A DNA stretch of 64,000 nt from DASQGA01 sp963722715 (GCA_963722715.1 CAVROA010000022.1:1-64000), one strand, 5' to 3'; shown: positions 51,062-60,540, counted from the first letter of the stretch. Notes: generated from the letters alone by a model not told the origin. Made by a program: numbers and translations.

Positions 51062-53823
51062 GCGCTGAGCGCGTGCGCGGCCTCAGGTGCGAGCCGCTTG
51101 GAGACGATCTGCGAGACCCCATCAGCGCCCATCGTGACGCCGTAAAGGATATCCGCGGCCTCCATCGTGCGTTTCTGGTGGGTGACGACGATGAACTGGG
51201 CCCGCTCGGCGAAGCCACGCAGGAGTCCTACGAAGCGGCCGATGTTCGCATCGTCGAGAGCGGCCTCGACCTCGTCCAGGAGATAGAAGGGGCAGGGCCG
51301 CGCCAGGAACAGCGCGAACAGAAACGAAATCGCTCCGAGCGACTTCTCGCCGCCTGAGAGCAGCGACAGCCTCGTGATCTTCTTGCCGGCGGGCTGAAGC
51401 TGGATCTCGATCCCCGGCTCGTCTCCGTCCTCGCCCTCAACCGCGACGAGGCGGCCACGTCCACCAGGGAACAGCGTCGAGGCGACCTCTGCGAAGTGCT
51501 GCTCGACGGCGGCGTACGTCTCCGCAAAGCGCCGCTCGACCGTTTGAGTGAGGTCGTCGCGAATCCGCTCGAGCTCGGTCAGCGAGCGCTCGAGGTCCTC
51601 ACGCTGCCCTCGGAGCTCTGCCAGGCGCTCGGACTCCTGGGCGTGCTCCTCGGCCGCGAGCGGGTTGACCTGCCCGAGAGCCTCCCGACGGCGCTCCAGG
51701 CGCTCCATGGTCCGCAGCAATTCCTCCCGCTCGGCTTCGGAAAGCTCTTCGGGCTCCGTCTCCTCCTCGAGCCGCCCACGGAGCTCTGCGACCTCCGACT
51801 CGAGGCGCGCACCTTCGACCGCGATCGCTGCGAGGCGCTCGCCCGCCTCTCCCGCCGAGCGCCGGAGCTCGGCTTCGCTGCCGCCGAGGCGCCGAAGCTC
51901 TTCGCCGAGCTCAGCCGAGCGGGTGCCGCCCGCATCGACTTGCGCTCGGAGCGGGGCCTCGAACCGGCCGGAGACGTTACGAGTGGCGCCAAGCTCGTCG
52001 GCGAGGCGCTGTTGCACGACGGCCAGCGCCTCCAGGTGCTCAGCCTCCCTCGGGTCGACGCGCGCGGGCATCCGCTCGACCGCCCCTCGGGCACGGTCCC
52101 GACGCTCCCGCGCTGCACGCTCCTCCTCGGTCGCTGTGGCTGCGCGGCCGGCGGCGTCGACTGCCGCCCGCTCTAGTTCCGCGGCCTCGTCGGACAGGGA
52201 GCGGCGCCGGGCGTGCAACGCAAGCAGGACGCTTTCGGCGGCCTCGCCTGCGAACCAGAGCTCGCCCCGGGCCGGATCGTAGCCGTGCCCCTCCCGGGTG
52301 ACGAGGATGCCGTGCCGGGCTGCGGCAAAGTCCTGTGCAGCCGTGACCCAGACATTCTGGAGCAACGCCCCGATCCTTTCCGCACCGGCCGTGGGCCGCG
52401 CGAAACGGACGAGTGGTTCCGCATCGGCAACGGGTGGTTCAGAGGCTCCCGCGGATTCCTCCACCTCGAGCAGCACCGAGAGACCGCCAAGACCGCCTGC
52501 CCGCGCCTCCTCGACCAACTCGAGCCCGCGGCCGAGGTCGCCGGCAAGAATCGACGCCGCACGCCATCCGAGCGCTGCACCGACGGCACGCTCGTAACCT
52601 GGATCGATCTCGAGCGAGCCGAGGGCGAGGCGCTCTCCGGCGTCTGCGAGCGCGCGAGCGGCTGGTGGCAACCCCTCGCGCTCGGCCAGGCTTCGGTCGA
52701 GAGCCTCCAGCCGGTCCGCGGCGAGGCGCGCCTGCGTCACGAGGGCCTCTCGCTCTGCGATCGCCGCTCTGGCGTGCTCGCCGGCTTTCTCCGCCGCGAG
52801 CTCGGACGCCGTGAGCTCCTGCTGTGGTGTGTCGTCGAAAGGAGCAGCGGCGAGCCTACGGGCTCGCTCGGCAACCGCCTTGAGATCTGTAGCAGCCTCG
52901 TCGGCCCGCTCCCGCCTCACATCCAGCCGTTCGAAGGCAGAACGAAGCCGGTAAAGAGCGGCGGTCGCCCGTTCGTGGCTCTGTGCAGCTTCGCCCAGCT
53001 CTTCCTCGACGCGATGCCGCTCTGCAAGCAAACCCTCGAGCCTCGTGTCGAGCGACCGCTTTGACTGTGTCGCCTCGGCACGCCGTTCCTCAACCTCCGC
53101 GAGCCGCGCAGTGGCCTGCTCGAGCTCGCCTGCGGCCACCCTGCTTTGGAGGCGGGCAAGCTCACGGGCCAGCTTTTCGGAACGCGCGGCCGCACTGGCC
53201 TGGAGCGCCAAGGGACGGAGCCTCTTTCGAACCTCCTCCTCGAGGTCGCGAGCGCGATCGACCTGGATCGCCACCCGAGCGAGCTTCAACTCGGCTCGAT
53301 GGCGTCGGCGCTTGAATTTCCCGAGGCCTGCCGCCTCTTCGACGAGCGCGCGCCGTTCTGTCGGCTTCGAGCCGAGAATCTGCTCGACCCGGCCCTGACC
53401 GATGATCGAGTGCATCTCGCCGCCAAGCCCGATATCCGCGAGGATCTCGACGAGATCGGTGCGTCGGACGGACGCTCCGTTCACGAGATACTGCCCTTCG
53501 CCGCCTCGGTGCAGCCGCCGCGTGATCGAGAGCTCGGAGTACGGAAGCGGACCGGTGCCGTCCGCGTTATCGAAGATCAGCTCGACCTGGCACGAGTCTG
53601 CGCCGGCTCTTCCGGCCGACCCTGCGTAGATCACATCGTCGGGCTTCTCGGCGCGGAGCTCCGACGGGCTGAGGCTTCCGGCCGCCCACACGATCGCGTC
53701 GGCGACGTTCGACTTTCCGGACCCGTTCGGCCCCACGACCACGGCGACGCCGGGCTCGAGCCTGACCTCCACCTGGTCGGGAAACGACTTGAAGCCGCGC
53801 AGCTTGATAGAGCGCAGAAACAC
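51058..53823 (-). CDS. smc: Chromosome segregation protein SMC, short-armed
   Basis: 921-residue condensin ATPase. The N-terminal head has Walker A VVVGPNGSGKSNVADAI (about 29-45), the hinge lies near residues 385-525 and the C-terminal head has signature LSLLSGGEKSLGAISFLF and Walker B FYLLDEVEAALDD. The coiled-coil arms on each side of the hinge are about 210-220 residues, against 300 or more in typical bacterial SMC proteins of 1150-1200 residues. Both heads and the hinge look intact and the frame is open, so this is a genuine short form. It works with ScpA/ScpB, not encoded here. Confidence 0.94.
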   Translation of the reverse strand: MFLRSIKLRGFKSFPDQVEVRLEPGVAVVVGPNGSGKSNVADAIVWAAGSLSPSELRAEKPDDVIYAGSAGRAGADSCQVELIFDNADGTGPLPYSELSITRRLHRGGEGQYLVNGASVRRTDLVEILADIGLGGEMHSIIGQGRVEQILGSKPTERRALVEEAAGLGKFKRRRHRAELKLARVAIQVDRARDLEEEVRKRLRPLALQASAAARSEKLARELARLQSRVAAGELEQATARLAEVEERRAEATQSKRSLDTRLEGLLAERHRVEEELGEAAQSHERATAALYRLRSAFERLDVRRERADEAATDLKAVAERARRLAAAPFDDTPQQELTASELAAEKAGEHARAAIAEREALVTQARLAADRLEALDRSLAEREGLPPAARALADAGERLALGSLEIDPGYERAVGAALGWRAASILAGDLGRGLELVEEARAGGLGGLSVLLEVEESAGASEPPVADAEPLVRFARPTAGAERIGALLQNVWVTAAQDFAAARHGILVTREGHGYDPARGELWFAGEAAESVLLALHARRRSLSDEAAELERAAVDAAGRAATATEEERAARERRDRARGAVERMPARVDPREAEHLEALAVVQQRLADELGATRNVSGRFEAPLRAQVDAGGTRSAELGEELRRLGGSEAELRRSAGEAGERLAAIAVEGARLESEVAELRGRLEEETEPEELSEAEREELLRTMERLERRREALGQVNPLAAEEHAQESERLAELRGQREDLERSLTELERIRDDLTQTVERRFAETYAAVEQHFAEVASTLFPGGRGRLVAVEGEDGDEPGIEIQLQPAGKKITRLSLLSGGEKSLGAISFLFALFLARPCPFYLLDEVEAALDDANIGRFVGLLRGFAERAQFIVVTHQKRTMEAADILYGVTMGADGVSQIVSKRLAPEAAHALSA

Positions 53824-53876
53824 GCCGTTGCAGCATGACGATCTGCGCGGATGGCGGGCCGTGGCAGGCTGCGGCT

Positions 53877-54536
53877 CTACGAACTTCGGGCGGGAAGCGC
53901 GGCGAGAGCCTCCCGCGCCGCATTCTGCTCGGCAGCCTTCTTGGAGTCGCCCTTACCCACGCCGGCGTGTTCGCCATCGATGACCGCCGCACACGTGAAC
54001 GAGCGCTCGTGCGGCGGACCGTCCACCTCGATCACTGAGTACGACACGCTCGACCCCCGGCGAGCGGCCTCTTCCTGTAGAACCGTCTTGTAGTCGACGT
54101 AGGTGGTCAGCGCATACTCGATGCGCTCGCGGAACGCGTCGAGGATCGGTTCGCGGATCGCCTCGAAGCCATGCTCGAGGTAAAGCGCCCCGAAGGCCGC
54201 CTCGACGAGCGCCGAGACGACGTTCTGGTTCTTCGCGAGCTTCTCGAGCTCTTCGTCGGGGATCGAACCGCGTCCGTGCGTGAGGAGCCGGTCGCCGAAT
54301 CCGAGCCGCATGCCGACCACGGCACAGCTCTGGCGTGAGACGACATGCGCGCGGATCTTTGCGAGATCCCCTTCCTGGTAATCGGGAAAGCGCTCGTAGA
54401 GCTCCCGTGCGATCGCAAGACCCAAGACGCTGTCGCCGAGAAACTCGAGCCGCTCGTAAGACTCCGAGCGGTCCGAGGCCCAGGACGTATGCGTGAAGGC
54501 GTGGCGGAGACGCGCTTCCGGAAGCGCGTCGATCAG
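53877..54536 (-). CDS. rnc: Ribonuclease III, start uncertain
   Basis: Double-strand RNA endonuclease, about 219 residues. The catalytic signature YERLEFLGDSVLGLAIAREL, followed by the second acidic helix VSALVEAAFGALYLEHGFE, and a C-terminal dsRNA-binding domain (YVDYKTVLQEEAARRG, GVGKGDSKKAAEQNAAREAL). The homologous N-terminus (LIDALPEARLRHAFTHTSWA) lies in frame upstream of the first TTG at 54425, which is inside the signature. No ATG, GTG or TTG precedes it in frame; CTG at 54536 is the nearest candidate. Start position is therefore provisional. Confidence 0.88.
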   Translation of the reverse strand: MIDALPEARLRHAFTHTSWASDRSESYERLEFLGDSVLGLAIARELYERFPDYQEGDLAKIRAHVVSRQSCAVVGMRLGFGDRLLTHGRGSIPDEELEKLAKNQNVVSALVEAAFGALYLEHGFEAIREPILDAFRERIEYALTTYVDYKTVLQEEAARRGSSVSYSVIEVDGPPHERSFTCAAVIDGEHAGVGKGDSKKAAEQNAAREALAALPARSS

Positions 54537-54565
54537 CGCGAGGAGCTCGGTGTCAGCCTTGGAAC

Positions 54566-54811
54566 CTACTGGTGCGAAGCAATGTAGTCGACGGCTTGGC
54601 CGACGGTTTGGATTCCCTGAGCGTCCTCGTCGGAAATCTTGACCCCGAACTGGTCCTCGAGCTCCATGATCAGCTCCACGAGGTCGAGTGAATCAGCGTC
54701 GAGATCCTCCTGGAACGAGGCCTCGTCGGTGATCTCGCTTTCCTCGGCGCCGAGCTGCTCGACCAGGACGTCCTTGATCTGCTCGTAGATCTCCTCGCGG
54801 GACGCTGCCAT
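54566..54811 (-). CDS. acpP: Acyl carrier protein
   Basis: 81-residue carrier of growing fatty acyl chains. The phosphopantetheine Ser is in EDLDADSLDLVELIMELED, and the acidic helix II is complete. AGGAG lies five bases before the ATG. It sits between plsX and rnc, the classic order. Confidence 0.96.
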   Translation of the reverse strand: MAASREEIYEQIKDVLVEQLGAEESEITDEASFQEDLDADSLDLVELIMELEDQFGVKISDEDAQGIQTVGQAVDYIASHQ

Positions 54812-54885
54812 CCGTTCTCCTACCTGCCTTTCTTGGTCTTTGGGCTCAGCGGACGCAGGATGCTACCACGCCGAGGCCCGAGGAT

Positions 54886-55881
54886 TCACGCGCGGGTCAC
54901 GGCCGTCGGCTCCTCGGCCAGACGGGTTGCGACCCGCTCCACCACGCGGCCCTCGGCGCCGCGTGCAGCGAGCCGGATCGCGTTTGCAACCGCAGTCCGG
55001 GATGAGTTCCCGTGCGCGCCCACGGCGAGGCCGCGCAGGCCGAGTAGGTAGGCGCCGCCGTACGTGTCCGGATCGAGCCGCTGCCACAGCCGACGGGCGG
55101 CCGGCCGGATCAAGAGAGCGCCCAGCTTGCCGCGCGTCGACGACATGATGTCCGCCCGAAGACTGTCGAAGGTGGACCTGATCGCCCCCTCGAGGGCTTT
55201 CAGGGCGATGTTGCCCGTGAAGCCGTCGCAAACGATGACGTCGGGTGGCTCGTTCAGAAGCTCGCGGGACTCGATGTTGCCAACGAACTGCAGGGAGCTT
55301 GCAAGCAGGAGCGCGTGCGCCTCCCTGACAAGCCGGTTGCCTTTGTCCGGCTCCTCGCCGATCGAGAGGATTCCCACCTTCGGCTCCTGAATGCCCAGGA
55401 CTTCCTCCGCGAAGGTGGCGCCCATGTGGGCGAACTGGAGGAGGTGCTCGGGCCGCGCCTCCGCGTTCGCCCCTGCATCGACGAGAACCGCCGGCCCGCG
55501 CGCTGCCGGAAGAGGAGCTGCGATAGCGGGGCGGCGCACAGCGGGAAGCCGCCGGATCTCGAGCAGGCAGGCGGCCAGGAGCGCGCCGGTGTTCCCCGCG
55601 GAGACGACGGCGTCCGCTTCCCCCGCTCCGACCGCGCGGCACGCGGCGAACATGGAGCTATCGCGCTTCGTGCGCGCCGCGTCCGAGGGCTTTTCATCCA
55701 TGGCAACGACCTGCTCAGCGCCGACCACCTCGAGCCCGCCGGCCAGCGGCGTCAGGACGTCCGGGCGCCCGAAAAGGATCGGTTCGACTCCCTCAGAACG
55801 GGCCTCGAGCGCGCCGGCGACAATCTCCTCGGGAGCGCGGTCACCACCCATCGCGTCGACTGCGATGCGAACCCGAGGCAC
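54886..55881 (-). CDS. plsX: Phosphate acyltransferase PlsX
   Basis: 331 residues. Makes acyl-phosphate from acyl-ACP for phospholipid synthesis. The family start RIAVDAMGGDRAPEEIVAGA, the segments VSAGNTGALLAACL and VLVDAGANAEARPEHLLQFA, and DVIVCDGFTGNIALKALEGA are complete. Follows rpmF and precedes acpP on the minus strand. Confidence 0.95.
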   Translation of the reverse strand: MPRVRIAVDAMGGDRAPEEIVAGALEARSEGVEPILFGRPDVLTPLAGGLEVVGAEQVVAMDEKPSDAARTKRDSSMFAACRAVGAGEADAVVSAGNTGALLAACLLEIRRLPAVRRPAIAAPLPAARGPAVLVDAGANAEARPEHLLQFAHMGATFAEEVLGIQEPKVGILSIGEEPDKGNRLVREAHALLLASSLQFVGNIESRELLNEPPDVIVCDGFTGNIALKALEGAIRSTFDSLRADIMSSTRGKLGALLIRPAARRLWQRLDPDTYGGAYLLGLRGLAVGAHGNSSRTAVANAIRLAARGAEGRVVERVATRLAEEPTAVTRA

Positions 55882-55959
55882 TTAGTCGCCCAACCGACGA
55901 ACGCGATATCTACCCCGAGCGGTTTTCCCCGAGGAGCGTTCGCATGGCCGCCAAAGCAT

Positions 55960-56148
55960 CTAAGGCGCGGGAAGGCGGAGCGGCTCGACCTCGCGGCCCC
56001 GGTACGTGCCACACGTCGGGCAGACGCGGTGCGCGCGCTTGGGCTGGTGGCACTGCGGGCACTCCACGAGAGAGGGAGCCGTGAGCTTGTGCGTCGCTCG
56101 CCGCTTGTCGCGGCGGGACTTGGAGGTTTTTCGCTTGGGGACGGCCAT
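55960..56148 (-). CDS. rpmF: 50S ribosomal protein L32 (zinc-ribbon form)
   Basis: 62 residues. MAVPKRKTSKSRRDKRRATH is the basic N-terminus, and ECPQCHQPKRAHRVCPTCG provides four Cys for a zinc ribbon, so this is the Cys-plus (zinc-binding) form. A TATACT box lies 11 bases upstream of its ATG. Confidence 0.95.
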   Translation of the reverse strand: MAVPKRKTSKSRRDKRRATHKLTAPSLVECPQCHQPKRAHRVCPTCGTYRGREVEPLRLPAP

Positions 56149-56159
56149 TGCGGCGGCGA

Positions 56160-56165
56160 AGTATA
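56160..56165 (-). promoter_or_regulatory. -10 box TATACT before rpmF
   Basis: On the minus strand TATACT ends 11 bases before the rpmF ATG and matches the -10 consensus in five of six positions. It would give a very short leader and separate rpmF-plsX-acpP expression from the genes upstream. No clear -35 box was found at 17 bases. Confidence 0.45.
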
Positions 56166-56212
56166 GCTGGGCGGGATCGGGGTTCTGGCTAGGTGGTCGA
56201 CTGACTGACCAG

Positions 56213-56722
56213 CTAGAGGCGATCTCGTAGCTCCGAAAGCGCCGCCCAGCGCGTGTCAGGCTCCTCCGGGCCGCAGGTGCAGGCTGCATGATTCAGGTCC
56301 GCACCGCACCCCGGGCACAACCCGGCGCAGTCGGCGCGACAGAGGATCTTGTCGGGAAGATCAAGGACGAGGCTGTCCCGGGCCCAGGCGGAGAGGTCGA
56401 GCTTGTCGTCCTCGATGTACGGCGTCCTGAGCTCGTCGGAGTCCCCAGGATTCGTGGCGTGGTATTCCCGGGCCTGGACCGGCAGCTCGAGAGCCGCGTC
56501 CGCGAGACACCGCATGCAGGGGCCCACGAGCCGGGCTCGGAACGCGAGCTCGAAGAGTCGCCCGGACGTGAACCGCGAGACGGCGATCTCCACTGCCGGC
56601 GTCTCGGGCAGGGGGATGTAGCGCTGGCCGGCCAACTGGAGTGGCTCGAGCTCGACCTCGAGGAGGTCGCGAAACTGCTCGCCCGAGCGGATCTTGACGG
56701 TTCGGAGATCGAGGATGGTCAC
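56213..56722 (-). CDS. YceD/DUF177-family protein
   Basis: 169 residues; the DUF177 family that accompanies rpmF in most bacteria and is linked to rRNA metabolism. The pattern GPCMRCLADAALELPV, DLSAWARDSLVLDLPDKILC and the Cys-rich end CAGLCPGCGADLNHAACTCG gives up to eight Cys, likely a zinc site. The GTG at 56722 fits the family start. Exact biochemical role is not established. Confidence 0.9.
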   Translation of the reverse strand: MTILDLRTVKIRSGEQFRDLLEVELEPLQLAGQRYIPLPETPAVEIAVSRFTSGRLFELAFRARLVGPCMRCLADAALELPVQAREYHATNPGDSDELRTPYIEDDKLDLSAWARDSLVLDLPDKILCRADCAGLCPGCGADLNHAACTCGPEEPDTRWAALSELRDRL

Positions 56723-56868
56723 GAGTTCAGAGTAGCGACCGCGGATGCGACCCCGAAGCGCCGGGACATGAAGCATTCGAGCCCACGAAGCGACTCACTC
56801 TCGACGCATCTCGAGCAACACTGGCGCGACGGGGCGAGCTACGCTGGACGCGGGGGAACGACTAACAA

Positions 56869-56883
56869 GGGGGCCCCCGGGGG
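56869..56883. repeat. G5-C5-G5 tract
   Basis: Five G, five C and five G follow each other exactly in the 200-base gap between the YceD and DivIVA-like genes. It can form a short hairpin on either strand and may end transcription or simply be a hard-to-sequence tract. The gap holds no supported gene. Confidence 0.4.
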
Positions 56884-56924
56884 AAAGACTCGGGCGCGAG
56901 TAGAGAGGGGGTCGCCCGGACTGG

Positions 56925-57413
56925 CTAGAGGTTCGTTTCGTCGGTGATGCCGGCCATCACCGATTCCTGGGAGCGCTCGTGCAGTCGCTCCCGGCCGCGA
57001 CGCACGGCGCCGAGGAACTTGTCGAGATTGACCTCGAGCGTCGACAGGATCGAGTCTGCCCAGTCCTCCATCTCGAGGCGCGTCTCGCGTGCCTGGCGCC
57101 TCGCCTCCTCGACGATGTCCTGGGCCTGGCGCTCGGCGAGCTTCACGATCTCCGTCTGCGACGCCTCGCGCACTGCCTGCTCACGAGCCTCGCCAAGGAT
57201 GCGGTCGCTTTCCCGCTTCGCCTCGGCCAGCATCTCCTGACGTTCCTTGACGATCCAACGCGCCTGCTTGATCTCCTCGGGGATCGTCGCCCTCATCTGA
57301 TCGAGGATGTCGTAGATCTCCTCACGGTCGATCCGGACCTGGTCGGTCAGGGGAACGGCCTTTGCGTTGTGCACGAGGTCGTCGAGCTTGTCGATCAGTA
57401 CGAGAACGTCCAT
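56925..57413 (-). CDS. Coiled-coil DivIVA/SepIVA-like protein
   Basis: 162-residue, highly charged helical protein. A short ordered start, MDVLVLIDKLDDLVHNAKAV with PLTDQVRIDREEIYDILDQM, is followed by one long coiled coil (about 45-150). The place beside coaD and the DUF177 gene matches that of the mycobacterial septation factor SepIVA (Rv2927c), as I recall it, and the start resembles it. It probably organises the cell envelope at poles or septa. No enzymatic motif is present. ATP-synthase-b-like annotations of such proteins reflect coiled-coil similarity only. Confidence 0.75.
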   Translation of the reverse strand: MDVLVLIDKLDDLVHNAKAVPLTDQVRIDREEIYDILDQMRATIPEEIKQARWIVKERQEMLAEAKRESDRILGEAREQAVREASQTEIVKLAERQAQDIVEEARRQARETRLEMEDWADSILSTLEVNLDKFLGAVRRGRERLHERSQESVMAGITDETNL

Positions 57414-57424
57414 TCCGCCTCAGT

Positions 57425-57955
57425 CTACTCGCGAGGACTCACGGGCGCGCCGGGCTTCGCGCGTGGGAACATCTCCTCGAACCGGCGTGCCACCTGGGCC
57501 GGGACCAGATCCTCGACGGCGGCTCCGAATGACGCGATCTCCTTGACGCCGCTCGAGGAAAGGAAGCTGTATTGCGGACTCGACATGAGGTACATCGTTT
57601 CGACCTCCGGCGCGAGCTTCCTGTTGAGGTGGTGCATCTGGAATTCCCACTCGAAATCCGAGATCGCGCGTAGGCCCTTCACCATCGTCCGGGCCTTCCA
57701 GCGCCGTGCGAATTCGACCACCAGTTCGGAGAAGACCTCTACCTCGACGTTCTCGGTTTCTGCCAGCGCTGCCTGGAGGAACTTCACGCGCTCCTCGACC
57801 GAGAACATCGTGCGCTTGTGCTGCGGGTCGCGGACGACACCGACCACGACCCGCTCGAAGATGGTTGCGGCGCGCGTGATGATGTCCAGGTGCCCGTTCG
57901 TGACCGGGTCGTAAGCGCCGGGGCAGATCGCAGTGACCGGGCTGACGTTGCTCAT
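57425..57955 (-). CDS. coaD: Phosphopantetheine adenylyltransferase
   Basis: 176 residues; adenylates 4-phosphopantetheine in coenzyme A synthesis. The nucleotidyltransferase motif reads CPGAYDPVTNGHLDII, where most homologues have Ser-Phe instead of Ala-Tyr; the catalytic His is kept. The second motif FLSSSGVKEIASFGA and GLRAISDFEWEFQM are normal. The C-terminal tail beyond VPAQVARRFEEMF is slightly longer than usual. Confidence 0.95.
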   Translation of the reverse strand: MSNVSPVTAICPGAYDPVTNGHLDIITRAATIFERVVVGVVRDPQHKRTMFSVEERVKFLQAALAETENVEVEVFSELVVEFARRWKARTMVKGLRAISDFEWEFQMHHLNRKLAPEVETMYLMSSPQYSFLSSSGVKEIASFGAAVEDLVPAQVARRFEEMFPRAKPGAPVSPRE

Positions 57956-57983
57956 AGGCCGACCTTTGGGAGGCGAGGGACGC

Positions 57984-58523
57984 TCATACCGGACCTTCGA
58001 AAACGGTCACTCGCGCGGAGCCGTAGCGGCGGCTCGTCCGCTTGGGGAGTGGGAGCGCCGGCTCTTCGCGGGCATCGGACTCGACGACGACCAGGCCCTC
58101 GGGCGCGACAACGGCTGGGAGATGTGCTTCGAGCACGGGGAGAAACCCTGTCAGCATGCGGTAAGGCGGGTCGATCAGCACGAGATCGTACCGCCTCCCG
58201 GCCGTCGCGTCCGTGGCGAGCTTGCGGCCTACGTCCAGCCGTAAGACGGTTGCGTCGGCGAAATCGAGCTTCTCGAGGTTCCGAACAATGGCCTGGGCCG
58301 CCGCACGATCGCTCTCGACGAAGGTCGCGTGCGCCGCACCGCGCGAAAGGGCCTCGAGACCCATCGCACCCGAGCCGGCGAACAGATCGAGCACCGTCAT
58401 GCCGTCGACGGGGCCGATCAGGTTGAAGGCTGCTTCGCGGACCCGGTCGCCGGTCGGGCGGGTCTCACGCCCGCCCGGAGCGAAGATTCGGGTGCCCTTA
58501 CGCGAACCCGCGATGATCCGCAT
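57984..58523 (-). CDS. rsmD: 16S rRNA (guanine966-N2)-methyltransferase RsmD
   Basis: 179 residues. AdoMet site TVLDLFAGSGAMGLEALSRG and catalytic motif VLIDPPYRMLTGFL (Asp-Pro-Pro-Tyr); the N-terminus MRIIAGSRKGTRIFAPGGRE TRP is typical. It overlaps the end of recG by 26 bases and precedes coaD, the standard arrangement. Confidence 0.95.
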   Translation of the reverse strand: MRIIAGSRKGTRIFAPGGRETRPTGDRVREAAFNLIGPVDGMTVLDLFAGSGAMGLEALSRGAAHATFVESDRAAAQAIVRNLEKLDFADATVLRLDVGRKLATDATAGRRYDLVLIDPPYRMLTGFLPVLEAHLPAVVAPEGLVVVESDAREEPALPLPKRTSRRYGSARVTVFEGPV

Positions 58524-60540
58524 TGGCGAAGAGCCGGTCGACCTCGTCTGCCAGGGGCCCCTCCTCGTCGACGAGCTCGGCGGCCCACCGGCGGGCGCGA
58601 AGGAGGAGCCCGCGATCCCGCGTCAGGCTTGCGAAGCGAAGATCGGGAAGGCCCGACTGCCTCGTCCCAAGCAGCTGGCCTTCTCCCCTCAGCTCGAGGT
58701 CGACCTCGGCTAGGCGGAACCCGTCGGAGGTCTCGACGAGCGCTTCGAGACGCCTCCGGGCGGTCTCAGAGAGCTCGTCTCGGGCGCCCGAGACGAGTAG
58801 GCAGTACGACTGCTCGGCGCCCCGCCCCACGCGGCCTCTGAGCTGATGGAGCTGCGCGAGGCCGAACCGATCGGCTTCCTGGACGATCATGATGGTCGCA
58901 TTCGGGATGTCCACGCCCACCTCGATCACGGTGGTCGCGACGAGGACGTCGAGCTCGCCGCGCTTGAATGCATCCATGACGGCGCGTCGCTCGGGCGGGC
59001 GGAGCCTGCCGTGCAGGCAACCCACCCGGAACTCGCGGAGCTCTGCGCGCTTGAGGCGCTCAGCCTCCTGTTCGGCAGCCCGCGCCTCGATGGCCTCCGA
59101 CTCGCTCACGAGCGGGCAGACGACATAGGCCTGCCGGCCTTCTGTGAGATGGCGCTGGAGCCGCGTGTAGGCCTCGGCGCTCCGCTCCTCTGTCACCCAG
59201 GAGGTGACGACCGGCCTTCGCGATCTGGGCGGACGAGCGATCTCCGTCACGTCGAGGTCGCCGTAGACCGTCTGGGCGAGCGTCCGGGGAATTGGTGTGG
59301 CGGTCATGTGGAGGACATGCGGGGACTGCGAGCCGAGCGCCCGGCGCTGCTCGACTCCGAACCGGTGCTGCTCGTCGACGACCGCCACCGCGAGGGAGCG
59401 GAACGCGACCTGCTCCTGGATCAGCGCATGCGTCCCGACGGCAATCGCCGCCTCACCCGACGCGAGCGCGGCGCGGGCAGCCGCATGCTCCTTGGCCGGT
59501 AGCGAGCTCGTGAGCAGGACGACGGGCACACCCAGTTCTCCGCAGATCCCCTCGAGGGTCAAGAAGTGCTGCTCCGCGAGTGTCTCGGTCGGCGCCATGA
59601 GTGCTCCCTGATGCCCTCGCTCGACGGCACGCAGAAGCGCGTAGAGGGCGACGACGGTCTTGCCCGAGCCGACGTCCCCCTGGAGGAGCCGCTGCATGGG
59701 CTTCACGTCGGCAAGGTCGTGCCCGATCTGTTCGACCGCCGCCCGTTGCTCCGGCGTCAGGTCGAACGGCAAGACCGCGTAGTAGCGGGCAATGAGGTCT
59801 CCGTCTGTGCCGAGGCCGGGCGCGACCGCACCCTCCTCCAGGGCCCGGCGCCTCCGCAGGAGGCCGATCTGAAGCAAGAGGAGCTCGTCGAAGGCCAGGC
59901 GTGACCGTGCCGCCTCCGCCTCGGCCGCCGTTCGCGGGCGATGCGCCGCCCCGATGGCATCCGCCCGCAGAGGCGCTCCCTCGGCCGCACGCACTCGCGC
60001 CGGCAACGGGTCCGGGAACCAGCGCGCGAGCCTGAGTGCCTGCTCGGTCAGCTCGCGAAGCTTGAACGTCGAGACGTCCTCGCTCGCGGGATACACCGGC
60101 ACGAGGCCGACCGTGTGAAGGCCCGCGCTCTCGGACGCGATTTCGTGCCTGGCAACGCGGAAGGTCGCCGCCCCCGAGCCGGTTTCGAGATGCCCATGCA
60201 GGAGCAGTCTGGTGCCCGCCGCAAGCCGCTCGGCAAGCCAGGCCTGGTTGAACCAGAGCGCGCTCACCCTCGTGCCCGCGGCGTCGACGACGGCGGCCTG
60301 GACGATCTTCAGGTTTCGGCGGCGTGTGGGCCGGACCGAGACGCGCTCGACCGTGCAGGCGACCGTGGCCTCCTGCCCGGCCAGAAGCTGCCCGAACCCC
60401 TCTGCCTCACGCCAATCGAGATAGTCCCGCGGGATGTGCTCCACGAGGTCGCGAATCGTTCGGAGGCCCATGCGCGCCAGCTGCTCAGCCACCTTCGGCC
60501 CGACCCCTCGGAGCGACTCGACGGAGGCCTCCGGGTCCAC
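58498..60540 (-). CDS. recG: ATP-dependent DNA helicase RecG
   Basis: About 680 residues. Remodels stalled forks and branch structures. The wedge (OB) domain is near the N-terminus, followed by a superfamily-2 motor with LLQGDVGSGKTVVALYALLR (Walker A), VAVVDEQHRFGVEQR (Asp-Glu-Gln-His box) and QEADRFGLAQLHQLRGRVGR (motif VI). The C-terminal FASLTRDRGLLLRARRWAAE is normal. I prefer the GTG at 60540 with GGGGAG before it; a GTG at 60594 would add 18 residues. Confidence 0.94.
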   Translation of the reverse strand: MDPEASVESLRGVGPKVAEQLARMGLRTIRDLVEHIPRDYLDWREAEGFGQLLAGQEATVACTVERVSVRPTRRRNLKIVQAAVVDAAGTRVSALWFNQAWLAERLAAGTRLLLHGHLETGSGAATFRVARHEIASESAGLHTVGLVPVYPASEDVSTFKLRELTEQALRLARWFPDPLPARVRAAEGAPLRADAIGAAHRPRTAAEAEAARSRLAFDELLLLQIGLLRRRRALEEGAVAPGLGTDGDLIARYYAVLPFDLTPEQRAAVEQIGHDLADVKPMQRLLQGDVGSGKTVVALYALLRAVERGHQGALMAPTETLAEQHFLTLEGICGELGVPVVLLTSSLPAKEHAAARAALASGEAAIAVGTHALIQEQVAFRSLAVAVVDEQHRFGVEQRRALGSQSPHVLHMTATPIPRTLAQTVYGDLDVTEIARPPRSRRPVVTSWVTEERSAEAYTRLQRHLTEGRQAYVVCPLVSESEAIEARAAEQEAERLKRAELREFRVGCLHGRLRPPERRAVMDAFKRGELDVLVATTVIEVGVDIPNATIMIVQEADRFGLAQLHQLRGRVGRGAEQSYCLLVSGARDELSETARRRLEALVETSDGFRLAEVDLELRGEGQLLGTRQSGLPDLRFASLTRDRGLLLRARRWAAELVDEEGPLADEVDRLFANADHRGFA

